Source: an uncultured Bacteroidales bacterium
GTDB lineage: Bacteria > Bacteroidota > Bacteroidia > Bacteroidales > UBA932
Length of the DNA stretch: 57,637 nt
Assembly (NCBI GenBank): GCA_944323445.1
Contig: CALUSM010000015.1
Coordinates: forward strand, 1 to 57,637
Reading direction: 5' to 3'
Below the pieces are notes generated by a model. That model did not search any database. It was given only the letters and a program-made list of their open reading frames with translations, and was not told the origin of the DNA. Position numbers and translations under genes: made by a program. Of this stretch, positions 28,196-37,495 are shown piece after piece (the stretch's first letter is position 1; each line of letters starts with the position of its first letter).

Positions 28196-31100
28196 TGTCC
28201 GTTCATTTTATCCAGCCTTTCCAGCCTCACACCCACCTGCTCGAGCACATCGTCCTTGGGGCCCTGGGACTCATAGCCGTCCCTGATGCTCTCGAAAGTA
28301 GCCTTGGCCTGGTTCCACTCTCCCCGCTCGGCGAATGAGTCCCCGAGGACAATGAAACTCTTGGCCAGCCAGTATGTCTGATTGGTCTGTGTATCGGAGA
28401 AAGCGTAGACAAGGTTCTCCACCTCCTCGAAATTGCCCGCGTCATAAGTGTCCTGAATCACCAGATAAGCGGCTTCTGCCCCGTATGGAGTGAAACTGTC
28501 TTTCGACAGGGCCCGCAGCACAGGAAGGGCATCACTGCGGCGTCCCAGTGCCAGGCAGGACTTCGCGATGATGTATTCCGCCTCTATCATGTCCTCGGCA
28601 CTCACTCCCTCCGATGCCTCCACTCTTGAGGCCGCGTCCAGGGCCAGGGGATATTTCCCGTCCATAAAATAAGACCGCATGGCACCGCTCAAGGCGGCGA
28701 AACGGTTGTTCTCCAGCTTCGCGATACCATAGAGCGACTCATAGGCCTCGGCGGCCCGGCCGTACCTCTCAAGGTCATAGCATATCCCGGCATAATGCAG
28801 GGTGGACAGCTCCACGAAAGACCCCTCTCCTTTGTCCATCACTTCCGCATAGGCCTCGGCTGCGGCTTCCTTGCGTCCGGTTGCCTCGAGAGACTCGCCC
28901 AGATAAAAATAAGCAAGGGGAGTCTTCTGACCGTCCGGATACTGTCCGATAAAAGCTTCCAGGGATTTTTCAGCGGCGGAGTAATTGCCCGAGAGGTATA
29001 TCTGCTCAGCCGCATTGAATATCATCAGCTCCTTCTCGTCCGGGGTCTTGGTCCCGGACATGCCGACCCTGTCCAGATATGCAAAATATTCCTCGGGACG
29101 GTTCAATGTGGTGTATATGCTCTCTATCGCGGCCAGGGCATTGTCCGTATCCGCTGACAGGGGCATCTCCTCCACGATCCGCGTAAGGTAGGACAGAGCC
29201 TGGGAATAGTCCCCGGCATTGGAGCAGAGCATGCCCAGTTCCAGAAGAGCCTTCCCGTTGTAGACCGGGTCCGCCACATCATTGAGCAGATAGGAGAAAG
29301 TCCGCCTGGCCTTGTCGGACAGACCTGCCTGGACATAAGTACGGCCCAGCTCGTACACCGCCATGGAATATACCGGCGAGCTGACACGCCGCTCCGTCAC
29401 CTTCTCGAGAATGGAGATCTTCCTGTCCAGGTCCGACAGCAGGCCGCTGGCCACCGCACTCTGGTATGCGGCGTAGAGCACCTGGTCGTCCTGATAGTCT
29501 ATCATCGCCACTTCCCCGTACACAGAGGCCGCCTTGTCATAGTCCTTGAGCATGAAGAACGAATCCCCCACCCTGAGCTTGGCCTCCACTATCAGGTCCA
29601 TGTCCGAGGAATGCTTTTCCAGGAAACGGCTGAACCATTCTACAGCCTGCGCATAGTCCTCCTTCGCAAAATAATTGTACCCCTGGCCATACAGCATCAG
29701 AGGGTATTCCCTGAATGAACGGAAAGTACTGTTCTGATACAGTCCGCTGTCAATCTCTATGGCCCCGTCCACATTCCCAGAGCGGTAATATGTCTCTGCC
29801 AGCCAGAAACGGGTGAGGAGGGACAGTCTCGTATTGTACGCCGAATGCTCCAGGGACTTGCCGAACTCAGCGGCCGCCTCCCCGTAGGCTCCCCTTCCGA
29901 AAAGCTCCAGTCCTCTGAAAAAAGACGCCTTCTGCAGATTCATCTCCATCTCGGGCGTGAGACGGCGGATACGGCTCAGGGCATTGACCGCCTCCTTGTA
30001 TTTCTTCGAAAGAAGGCATGAAGCCGCTATATAGGAATAAATCTCGTCCGACCGTCCTGACTGCGGATATGTCTCCAGATAATCCTGGAAGGGTACTATG
30101 TCGGAGTTGACATCGAACGCCAGCTTGGCATAGTTGAAATACGCCTCTTCCCGGATATCAGCGTCGAAAGCCATCACCGCGGCCTTCCTGTAATATGTCA
30201 TGGCGTCATGCTTGTTCCTGAGTTCCAGGTAGGAATTGGCAATATGCAGACAGGCGCTCTGGGAGAGGGAGTCATCAGCCCCGGACGATACCACCTTCAT
30301 CAGGGCGTCTACCGCCGCGTGATAGGATTCCAGGGAATAGGATACGATTCCAAGGTAGTAGTTGTCCTTGCGGGACATGTCCGCGCCCGAGGCTGTATAG
30401 CTCTCGAACCACTTGCGGGCATCCTCCGGACTGTCCAGCCGGTAATAGGCCTGCGAGACCATCCTGGCCACCTTCGCCTTCATGCCGCTGTCCGGCATCA
30501 TCGAGGACACCCGGCTGCCGTTGTCGGCCACATAGCGGTAGTCTTCCAGCATCAGCTCGGATTCCAGGATATAATACTCGCAGTACGCACCGAAATGACC
30601 GTCGTGCCGTATGGACGAGAGCAGGCTGACCGCCTTCTCAAAATCATTGCAGGCATATGCAATGTAGCCTCGGTAATAAGTGGATGCGACAGTATATCGG
30701 TTATGATCACCGTCCAGCAGGCTGTCAAATCCGTTGCATGCGTCAGCAAGACGTCCGGTCCTGAGCTGACAGAAAGAACGCTGGAAGAGAAACACATCCT
30801 TGTCTTCATCCGTAAGCAGGGGATACTCGACGGTCTCCAGAATCTCCAGCGCCCGCACATAATCTTTCCTGTCAAAATAATATCCCGCATACAGGAGGCA
30901 CACCCCCATGTAATACGGAGCATTGCGGTACTTGTCCCTGTACCCGTCCATCAGGGCATCCACATTGGGACTGCCGAGCCGGATACTGCTGACAATGCTG
31001 TACGTGGCGAGCTCCGGTTCCACCGCGTCCGACAGCGGGTACAGCTTCAGCATGCGGTCCGCCTCATCCCTGGCTGCCTGGAACATATCATTGGCATAAA

Positions 31101-31200
31101 GCGCCCTCACCCTTTCCAGCAGGGCTGATTCCTGCGCTGAGGCACTCAGGCTCATCAAGGTGATTACGGACAATACTGTGAAGAATCTTTTCCAGACCAT
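28192..31200 (-). CDS. Large secreted tetratricopeptide-repeat protein
   Basis: A 1002-residue protein with a signal peptide (MVWKRFFTVLSVITLMSLSASA, cleavage before QES). Almost all of the rest is helical TPR repeats, seen in recurring patterns such as EYFYLGESLEATGRKEAA-like hairpins, Y-x4-YxxA and G-x3-AxxxF blocks. Such repeats bind partners. By position it should lie in the periplasm. It is coupled by a 4-nt overlap to the barrel gene downstream. Conserved Bacteroidales, function not known to me. Its promoter box TACATTTG is at 31217-31224. Confidence 0.8.
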
Positions 31201-31216
31201 TTTACTTTATTTGGGG

Positions 31217-31224
31217 CAAATGTA
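31217..31224 (-). promoter_or_regulatory. Promoter -7 box for the TPR/barrel pair
   Basis: Minus-strand TACATTTG lies 17 bp before the TPR start codon and about 14 bp from a divergent box. Confidence 0.55.
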
Positions 31225-31237
31225 AGAATTATTTGCC

Positions 31238-31245
31238 TATCTTTG
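31238..31245 (+). promoter_or_regulatory. Promoter -7 box for ftsE-like gene
   Basis: TATCTTTG lies 20 bp before ATG 31265. Because the box ends one base before the upstream ATG at 31247, the transcript probably begins inside that longer reading, which favours the start at 31265. Confidence 0.6.
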
Positions 31246-31264
31246 TATGTTAATGCATCGTTTC

Positions 31265-31990
31265 ATGGAAGAAAACACAGACCGTCCCATCATACTTTTC
31301 GAGCATACGGACATCCTCAACAACGGCACGCTGGTGATATCCGACCTCAACATGAGCATCAGCAAGGGTGAGTTCGTATACATCACAGGAAAAGTCGGCA
31401 GCGGCAAGACATCCATCATCCGCACCATCATAGGAGAGATACCCGTATCCAAAGGTTCCGCCAGAGTCGGGGATTTCGACCTGCGGAAACTGAAAAACAG
31501 GCAGATTCCGTACCTCAGAAGGAAAATAGGAGTCGTCTTCCAGGACTTCCAGCTTCTGATGGACCGGTCCGTATACGACAACCTGCGCTTTGTGCTGCGG
31601 GCCACCGGATGGAAGGACCGCAGCACCATCGACAGCCGCATCCGTAAAGTACTGTCCGCAGTGGGCATGGAACACAAGGCCAACAACATGCCCCACCAGC
31701 TCTCAGGCGGCGAGCAGCAGAGAATCGCCATCGCCAGGGCACTCCTCAACAGTCCGGAGATCATCCTGGCGGACGAGCCCACCGGCAACCTTGACGGAGA
31801 CACCGCCCGCGAGATCATGGAACTGCTGATGAGAATCAACCGCGAACGGGGCCAGGTCGTAATCATGGTCACGCACAACCGCTCGATATTCGAGCAGTAC
31901 CCTGCCCGCACCTTCCTGTGCGAGAAACTCTCCTGCAAGGAAATGCCCCAGGAGTCCGGCATGCAGCTGGACCTTTCCGAATTTATCTGA
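31265..31990 (+). CDS. ftsE: FtsE-like ABC transporter ATPase
   Basis: A 241-residue ATPase of the FtsE/LolD/MacB class. Walker A is GKVGSGKT (42-49), the Q-loop is VFQDFQLL, the signature is LSGGEQQRIAIARAL, Walker B is ILADEPTGNLD and the switch His is in MVTHN. The phrase FQDFQLLMDRSVYDNL is like FtsE, which works with FtsX in division-site cell-wall hydrolysis. FtsX is not adjacent, as is often so in Bacteroidota; the permease at 294-2678 is the only permease of a related type here and is far away. I start at Met 31265. Confidence 0.75.
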   Translation: MEENTDRPIILFEHTDILNNGTLVISDLNMSISKGEFVYITGKVGSGKTSIIRTIIGEIPVSKGSARVGDFDLRKLKNRQIPYLRRKIGVVFQDFQLLMDRSVYDNLRFVLRATGWKDRSTIDSRIRKVLSAVGMEHKANNMPHQLSGGEQQRIAIARALLNSPEIILADEPTGNLDGDTAREIMELLMRINRERGQVVIMVTHNRSIFEQYPARTFLCEKLSCKEMPQESGMQLDLSEFI

Positions 31991-32001
31991 CACACCGCAC
32001 A

Positions 32002-32652
32002 ATGTCCGGAAACATGAATATCAACCAGAGATACGCTGCCATCCTCGGATGGTTTGCCTCCAACCGCCCCGCCGTGCAGTCCGAACTGCACTTCAGAAAC
32101 GGTTACGAGCTGATAGTCTCCGTCATCCTCTCAGCCCAGTGCACCGACAGACGGGTCAACATGGTCACCCCCGCCCTCTTCGGACAGTATCCGGACCCCG
32201 GGAGCCTGGCCGCAGCCTCCTTCGAGGATGTGCTGGCCCTCATCCGCTCTGTGTCATATCCCAACAGCAAGGCCCGCCATCTGATAGAGATGGCCCGCAT
32301 GCTGGTGACTGAGTTCCATTCGGTCATACCCTCCGACATCGACAGCCTCATGTCCCTGCCCGGAGTGGGACGCAAGACCGCAAATGTGGTCGCCTCCATC
32401 CTCTATGACAAGCCCGTCATAGCCGTAGACACCCACGTCCTCCGCGTATCGAACCGTCTGGGCCTCTCCCGCGGAAAGACCCCGGAGAAAGTCGAGGCCG
32501 ACCTCGAGAGCCATATCCCGGTGGAACAGCGGGCCATCTCCCACCACTGGCTCATCCTCCACGGCCGCTACACATGCACCGCCAGAAAGCCGAAATGCGG
32601 AGAATGCCCTCTGACACAGTGGTGCGAATACTATTCCGCCTCAGACAGATGA
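32002..32652 (+). CDS. nth: Endonuclease III (DNA glycosylase/AP lyase)
   Basis: A base-excision repair enzyme that removes oxidised pyrimidines. The 216 residues carry the helix-hairpin-helix LPGVGRKTANVVA with catalytic Lys125, the catalytic Asp143 in AVDTHV, and the [4Fe-4S] ligands Cys192, 199, 202 and 208 (CX6CX2CX5C). The start at 32002 (MSGNMNINQRY) or 32014 fits the family length; the open frame from 31918 runs into ftsE. The stop overlaps the start of xerD by 4 nt (ATGA). Confidence 0.94.
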   Translation: MSGNMNINQRYAAILGWFASNRPAVQSELHFRNGYELIVSVILSAQCTDRRVNMVTPALFGQYPDPGSLAAASFEDVLALIRSVSYPNSKARHLIEMARMLVTEFHSVIPSDIDSLMSLPGVGRKTANVVASILYDKPVIAVDTHVLRVSNRLGLSRGKTPEKVEADLESHIPVEQRAISHHWLILHGRYTCTARKPKCGECPLTQWCEYYSASDR

Positions 32653-33536
32653 CTGACTGGACAGACATACTGTCAGACTACCGCTCGTATCTGCGCATAG
32701 AGAGGTCCCTCTCCCCCAACACGGTAACTTCCTACCTGAGCGACATAGCCAAGCTGCGGGACATGTATCCGGACCGGAGTCCCCAGGAGCTGGACGGAGA
32801 CGACCTGAGCGCATTCCTCTCCTCGGAAGCCGGGCACGGCATATCCAAACGGAGCCAGTCCAGGACGGTAAGCTCCCTGAAGAGCTTCTACGGATTTCTG
32901 GAGATTGAGGGCCGCCTGCGGCGCAACCCCGCAGAGACCATCGGCTCTCCGAAAATATCCCGCCACATACCGGCCGTACTCTCGATAGAAGAAGTGGACC
33001 GCATAATATCATCCGTGGACCTCTCCGCGCCGGAAGGACACCGGAACCGGGCCATCCTGGAAGTACTGTATTCCTGCGGACTTAGAGTCAGCGAGCTGGT
33101 ATCCCTGCGGATTTCAGACCTGTTCTTTGAAGACTCGTTTATCAGAGTCACAGGCAAGGGTGACAAGCAGAGACTGGTCCCCATAGGAGAGCCCGCCGTC
33201 CGCGCCGTGCAGTTCTATCTATCCCAGACCCGCCGTAGCTTAGCATCGAAGAAAGCCGAGGATATCCTCTTCCTCAACCGGCGCGGAGGACAGATGAGCC
33301 GCCAGATGGTATTCCTGATCATCAAGCGCCAGTGCAGTGCCGCCGGCATCACAAAGGATATCTCCCCTCATACTTTCCGCCACTCCTTCGCCACCCATCT
33401 CATAGAGAACGGAGCCGACCTGCGCGCAGTCCAGCAGATGCTGGGCCACGAAAGTATCCTAACGACCGAGATTTACACCCACCTCGACTCCCGCAAGTGG
33501 CAGAACACCATACTGGACCATCATCCGCGCGGATAA
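32649..33536 (+). CDS. xerD: Tyrosine recombinase XerD
   Basis: A site-specific recombinase of 295 residues that, with a partner, resolves chromosome dimers. The N-terminal SAM-like domain runs to about residue 105. Catalytic residues are Arg146 (GLRVSEL), Lys170 (VTGKGDKQR), His241 and Arg244 (HTFRHSFATH), His267 (LGHESI) and Tyr276 (TTEIYTH). The SFATHLIENGADLRAVQQMLGH block is typical XerC/D and not of integrases on mobile elements. It is coupled to nth. I prefer XerD to XerC by general likeness; the distinction is weak. Confidence 0.85.
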   Translation: MTDWTDILSDYRSYLRIERSLSPNTVTSYLSDIAKLRDMYPDRSPQELDGDDLSAFLSSEAGHGISKRSQSRTVSSLKSFYGFLEIEGRLRRNPAETIGSPKISRHIPAVLSIEEVDRIISSVDLSAPEGHRNRAILEVLYSCGLRVSELVSLRISDLFFEDSFIRVTGKGDKQRLVPIGEPAVRAVQFYLSQTRRSLASKKAEDILFLNRRGGQMSRQMVFLIIKRQCSAAGITKDISPHTFRHSFATHLIENGADLRAVQQMLGHESILTTEIYTHLDSRKWQNTILDHHPRG

Positions 33537-33545
33537 CCGGAAATG

Positions 33546-33580
33546 AAAAAAGCCGCATCGGGACTCATCCCAATGCAGCT
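33546..33580 (-). terminator. tRNA-Cys terminator
   Basis: On the minus strand AGCTGCATTGGGA, a TGAG loop and TCCCGATGCGGCT form a long stem with one G-T wobble, followed by six Ts. It lies 12 bp beyond the tRNA 3' end and also 10 bp past xerD on the other strand. Confidence 0.85.
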
Positions 33581-33591
33581 CCAGAACCTAG

Positions 33592-33662
33592 AGGTACCAA
33601 GCAGAATCGAACTGCTGTACACGGTTTTGCAGACCGTTGCCTAACCACTCGGCCATGGTACC
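33592..33662 (-). tRNA. tRNA-Cys (anticodon GCA)
   Basis: The acceptor stem GGTACCA pairs with TGGTACC, with discriminator U73, an identity element of tRNA-Cys. The anticodon stem-loop is ACGGT-CTGCAAA-ACCGT, giving anticodon GCA. The T-arm has GTTCGATTC. CCA is not encoded. Length 71 nt. Confidence 0.95.
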
Positions 33663-33681
33663 ATGACTTTTTAAAGGGATG

Positions 33682-33712
33682 CAAAGATAGGCATTATTTC
33701 CCGAATTCGCAA
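33682..33712 (-). promoter_or_regulatory. tRNA-Cys promoter
   Basis: On the minus strand TTG at 33712-33710 is followed after 20 bp by TATCTTTG at 33689-33682, 19 bp before the tRNA. It overlaps the 3' end of msrC (stop at 33694). Confidence 0.65.
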
Positions 33713-34197
33713 ATTATCGCACACAACATTTCCAAATACTTTCTGTCAACCTCATCAAACGTGCCTGTTTCAGTGCTGTCTATATCCAGGACTCCCAGCA
33801 CATTGTCTCCGTCCTTGAGCGGAACGACCACTTCCGACCTGGAGAGGGAGCTGCACGCGATATGTCCGGGAAATTCCTCTACATCCTCGACAACTATACT
33901 CCTTCCCGACTTCCACGCGGAGCCGCACACTCCTCTGCCAAAGCCTATTCTCGTGCAGGCGACCGGTCCCTGAAAAGGTCCGAGCACAAGCTCCTCGCCG
34001 GCCCCGGGTTCCAGGGCAGGCCGGACCATGTAGAATCCGACCCAGAAAAATCCGAAAGTTTCCTTGACTGCGGCGGCCACATTGGCCAGATTGGCGGTCA
34101 TGTCAGTCTCACCCGCTATCAGGGAGCGGATCTGGGGCAGCAGGGCCTCGTAACGGGCTGCCTTGCCGCCCTGAATATCAGTTATGCTATTCCACAT
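33694..34197 (-). CDS. msrC: Free methionine-(R)-sulfoxide reductase (GAF domain)
   Basis: A 167-residue GAF-fold enzyme that reduces free Met-R-sulfoxide. The three redox cysteines of the family are in place: Cys81 (VACTRIGFG), Cys91 (GRGVCGSAW) and Cys115 (HIACSSLSRSE). EVVVPL and VLGVLDIDS are also typical. It is the last gene of a five-gene minus-strand run; its start overlaps the end of rlmI by 11 nt. Confidence 0.9.
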   Translation of the reverse strand: MWNSITDIQGGKAARYEALLPQIRSLIAGETDMTANLANVAAAVKETFGFFWVGFYMVRPALEPGAGEELVLGPFQGPVACTRIGFGRGVCGSAWKSGRSIVVEDVEEFPGHIACSSLSRSEVVVPLKDGDNVLGVLDIDSTETGTFDEVDRKYLEMLCAIICEFGK

Positions 34198-35419
34198 ACA
34201 GCAGCAGTCCTTTCAGATAATCTCCCTCCGGATGGTATATGCTCACAGGATGATCCGCCGGCTGTGTAAGCCTGCGGAGAATACGCACGGGCCTGCCTGT
34301 AGCGGCAGCAGCCGTGAATACCGTAAGTTCGAAAGCACGCCTGTCCACCGCCTGGGAACAGCTGTAGGTGAACAGCAGGCCTCCGGGAGCAATCTTTCCG
34401 ATAGCAGCGGCATTGAGACGGCGGTACGCCCTCAGAGCATTGTCCAGAGCATCGCGGTGCTTGGCGAAAGCAGGAGGGTCAACCACCATGAGGTCGAACT
34501 CACCGGCAACCGTCTCTTTCAGATAGTCCATAGCGTCGGCACACACCTCCGAATGACGGACATTATGAGCCCTGCTCCCCGCATTCAGCTCCACATTGCG
34601 CCGGAGCATGTCCACCGCCACTGCGGACGAATCCACCGAGACCACAGACGAGGCTCCCGCATTGAGGGCATAGACGGAGAAACCTCCGGTATAACAGAAG
34701 AGATTCAAGACCCTGCGTCCTGCGGCATACTGACCGACAAGCGCACGGTTGTCCCTCTGGTCGAGGAAAAAGCCGGTCTTCTGACCCACTGCCCAATTGA
34801 CATGAAAACGGCAACCGTTCTCAAGGACCACAGTCTCGTCCTCGGGACAGGGTCCGGTGAGGTATCCGTCACTGAGCGTGAGTCCGGCACGGTGCGGCGC
34901 AGTAGCTCCGCTCTTGTTGTAGACTGTCGTTATCAGCCCCGAAGAGCACCGCGTCAGAGCCGACGCTATCCTGTCTGCCGAGAGGTACATGCCGGCGGAA
35001 TGAGCCTGCATGACTGCCACCCGGCCGTAAATATCCACTACGAGACCCGGCAGGGAGTCTCCCTCGCCGTGGACCAGACGGCAGCAGGTAGTGGCCTGCG
35101 GCCCGCCGTCACGGCCCGAAAGAAAACCAAGGGCACGGCGCATCCGCAGAGCCAGCTCAATCCTCAAATCCCAGAAATCCTGCGGCATCAGACCGTTCCC
35201 GTCCGGCAACCAGTCCTTTCCGAAACTAAGCACCCGGACAGCGATCGAGCCTTTCTGCCAATGTCCCACGGCAAGAAAACTTCCGTCATGGGCGTACACC
35301 TCCACTGCCTCCCCCTCATAGGGAGAGCCTTCGACGGAAGCGACTGCCCCAGAAAATATCCACGGATGAAAACGGTGCAGGGAATCCTCCCGCCCCTTCC
35401 TGAGAATCACACGGCCCAT
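34187..35419 (-). CDS. rlmI: 23S rRNA (cytosine-C5) methyltransferase, RlmI family
   Basis: A 410-residue SAM-dependent enzyme. The N-terminal PUA-like domain (ILRKGREDSLHRFHPWIFSGAV, split here as residues 5-26) is followed by the RlmI linker (VDIYGRVAVMQAHSAG, FFLDQRDNRAL) and the Rossmann domain with LNLFCYTGGFSVYA and the catalytic-loop motif VVDPPAFAK, then FTYSCSQAV. RlmI methylates C1962 of 23S rRNA in E. coli; the same role is likely. I start at Met 35419; the longer reading overlaps the exonuclease gene. It begins one base after that gene stops. Confidence 0.88.
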   Translation of the reverse strand: MGRVILRKGREDSLHRFHPWIFSGAVASVEGSPYEGEAVEVYAHDGSFLAVGHWQKGSIAVRVLSFGKDWLPDGNGLMPQDFWDLRIELALRMRRALGFLSGRDGGPQATTCCRLVHGEGDSLPGLVVDIYGRVAVMQAHSAGMYLSADRIASALTRCSSGLITTVYNKSGATAPHRAGLTLSDGYLTGPCPEDETVVLENGCRFHVNWAVGQKTGFFLDQRDNRALVGQYAAGRRVLNLFCYTGGFSVYALNAGASSVVSVDSSAVAVDMLRRNVELNAGSRAHNVRHSEVCADAMDYLKETVAGEFDLMVVDPPAFAKHRDALDNALRAYRRLNAAAIGKIAPGGLLFTYSCSQAVDRRAFELTVFTAAAATGRPVRILRRLTQPADHPVSIYHPEGDYLKGLLLYVE

Positions 35420-35420
35420 A

Positions 35421-36005
35421 TCAGCAGCCGGACTTAAGTTTGAGATACATCTCCCGGCACACCCATGCATCTATCGCCGCATACTTGAGTTGCGCTCCGG
35501 AAAGCTGAGGAGCCTCCCAGTTGGACAGTTGCTGGGCCTTGGAGACCTTCTTGCCCAGGATGATGGCGGACATCTTCCTGACACTCCGGTCAGCTATGCC
35601 GTAGTCCGCCACCATGCTCTGCAGGTCCACGAAACCGCGCGGGGTGAACTTCCGGTAATACATAAGCCCGCGTACATCGTCCTTGACGGCAGCACCGACT
35701 TTAAGAATACTGCCGTCTGAAAGAACCGAAGCCAGAGCGGCCGGCAGACCTAGAGTGGTAAGACGGAAAATATACGCCTTGTCCTCTCCCGACAGCTGCA
35801 GCAGGGCCACATGATGACGGGGAGAGCTGGAAGTGAAGCTGGGCTTGGTCTCAGTATCAAAGCCTATGACCTGCTGCCGCCTGAGATAGTCCATCGCCTC
35901 GGCAAAATCCTCGTCCACGTCCGACACCACTATGATGGGGCCTGTGAAGTCTACATGTTCCAGTTGGGTAAGTTCTTCTGATGAAATGCTTTCAGGATAC
36001 TGCAT
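35421..36005 (-). CDS. 3'-5' exonuclease, DEDDy type (RNase D-like)
   Basis: A 194-residue nuclease domain without HRDC domains. Exo I is IGFDTETKPSF, Exo II is KVGAAVKDDVRGL and Exo III is LKYAAIDAWVCREMY, with the DEDDy tyrosine. Small stand-alone forms of this kind are common in Bacteroidota. Substrate (RNA or DNA) is unknown. The long frame upstream to 36305 runs into the next gene; ATG 36005 (MQYPESISSEEL) gives the family length and begins 5 bp after the lipoprotein stops. Confidence 0.85.
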   Translation of the reverse strand: MQYPESISSEELTQLEHVDFTGPIIVVSDVDEDFAEAMDYLRRQQVIGFDTETKPSFTSSSPRHHVALLQLSGEDKAYIFRLTTLGLPAALASVLSDGSILKVGAAVKDDVRGLMYYRKFTPRGFVDLQSMVADYGIADRSVRKMSAIILGKKVSKAQQLSNWEAPQLSGAQLKYAAIDAWVCREMYLKLKSGC

Positions 36006-36010
36006 ACTGT

Positions 36011-37495
36011 CTAATAAAGCGAATTTCTTATCAATGTGAATGTTTTGGAATAACTCTCTATCTCCCTCATTTCTCCTTCCTCTATATAACGCCTCGCGAA
36101 AGGAACCACCTTGGTAGTGATGTCCTCCGTTCCTGCCGCCCTGCCGTACAGATAACTGTCCTTGAAACCTCCCTGCGCATTCAGGGAATCGGGCGGAACG
36201 GAGGCCGACGGCAGGGATATGAACGGGGTAAGGATGGACTTCGTTCCGCGCAGGGCAAGATTGCCGTCTTCCCGGAGAATTCGGTAAGCCTCCCTCACCG
36301 CACACTCCTCGGGATTGATAAATCGGAAATCTGGAGAGATACTGTTCCGGTACAGATAGATGCCGCCCCGCTTGTGATTGTACAGCTCGACCATCACCTT
36401 GTCCATGACATCCCGCACACTGTCATAACTGCAGTCTGCCAGTATTATGGAAGACAGAGGTATACGGCTGCCGCTGCGGCGGTGCCTCTCCACCAGCGAG
36501 ACAAGATGATAACGGACATAGTTCTCTACAGAATTAAGCTGGACATCCGAGATTGCCCTGGAGCCGGAGGGAAACAGCATGGCATTGTCATGCGTATTGA
36601 ATCCGTAACGGTCGAAAAGAGACGCGTCTATGTTGTTGTAGCTGATGCCTGTCACGGGACCTGCATATCCAGCCCTGGCCACCGACGCGGAAGTGTCTAT
36701 ATAGGCAGGATCACCCTTGAGAGCCCCGTCGATGCCTATTCCCTCCTGATTGAATATCTGAATTCTTCCCGAGACACCCCGCTCCGAAGCCATCCTGCGG
36801 ATGACCGTCTCATACTCGCGGGAAGTGACTCCTCCCGGAGAATAGAGCACTCCGACGCAGAAATTACCATCTTCATCGACATCCTTCAGAGCCTCCGTGA
36901 CGGCGGACTCAATCACACCCACGGCCTTGACCCCCGTTCCGCTCCCGTCCAGCATCGCCTGGATATCAGAAAGTCCGTAGTAATCCGCCACAGGAGAGGA
37001 CACAAGTACTATCTTCACGGGTTCCTTGTAGCCGGACTGGTATTCGTCCTCTGCCAGATTGTAGTAACTCTCACCCATGAGGAAGAGTGCATTGCGTACC
37101 GCCTGCTCCTTGAGGAAATCCTCATTGCCGGCAGTATATCCGGCATAGGGTCCGTTGGCCCTGTCAAAGAGTATCTGAAAATACTCGCCTCCGAAATCCG
37201 CGATTCCGTCCGCCCCCCTTTTCCCCGTTATATTGTCGTAGAAATCCGCGGTCAACAGCTTCTCCACGATGGAGAATCCGTCCGGACAGCAGTCGAACAC
37301 TCCGAGCGGAAGAGAAGGAAGCTCCGGATATTCCTGGAAATTTCCATAATATATGGAAGAGCTGTCCCCTATCGCCTTTCTGGAAATGGGAAGCAGGCCT
37401 GCCTCCCTCCCCCTGTTGCCGCAGGAAGAGAGGACAGCAATTGCTACTGACAGCAGGAAGAGCACCGCCTTATGTCCAAATCCGGCCGGCATCAC
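36011..37495 (-). CDS. Conserved lipoprotein of unknown function
   Basis: A 494-residue protein with a lipoprotein signal (FLLSVAIAVLSSCGNRG, lipobox LSSC). The body has a periplasmic-binding-protein feel: alternating helices and strands with VKIVLVSSPVADYYGLSD, VGVLYSPGGVTSREYETVI and IILADCSYDSVRDVMDKVM. It begins one base after purM ends and is followed by the exonuclease gene, so it belongs to one transcript. I do not recognise a named family. A type-1 periplasmic-binding-like fold is possible. Confidence 0.6.
   Translation of the reverse strand: MMPAGFGHKAVLFLLSVAIAVLSSCGNRGREAGLLPISRKAIGDSSSIYYGNFQEYPELPSLPLGVFDCCPDGFSIVEKLLTADFYDNITGKRGADGIADFGGEYFQILFDRANGPYAGYTAGNEDFLKEQAVRNALFLMGESYYNLAEDEYQSGYKEPVKIVLVSSPVADYYGLSDIQAMLDGSGTGVKAVGVIESAVTEALKDVDEDGNFCVGVLYSPGGVTSREYETVIRRMASERGVSGRIQIFNQEGIGIDGALKGDPAYIDTSASVARAGYAGPVTGISYNNIDASLFDRYGFNTHDNAMLFPSGSRAISDVQLNSVENYVRYHLVSLVERHRRSGSRIPLSSIILADCSYDSVRDVMDKVMVELYNHKRGGIYLYRNSISPDFRFINPEECAVREAYRILREDGNLALRGTKSILTPFISLPSASVPPDSLNAQGGFKDSYLYGRAAGTEDITTKVVPFARRYIEEGEMREIESYSKTFTLIRNSLY

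Noticed and set aside
32649..33536. xerD next to a tRNA gene as the integrase of a genomic island
   Set aside because: The protein is a housekeeping XerC/D type coupled to nth, it faces the tRNA from the other strand, and no attachment repeat or cargo is seen.
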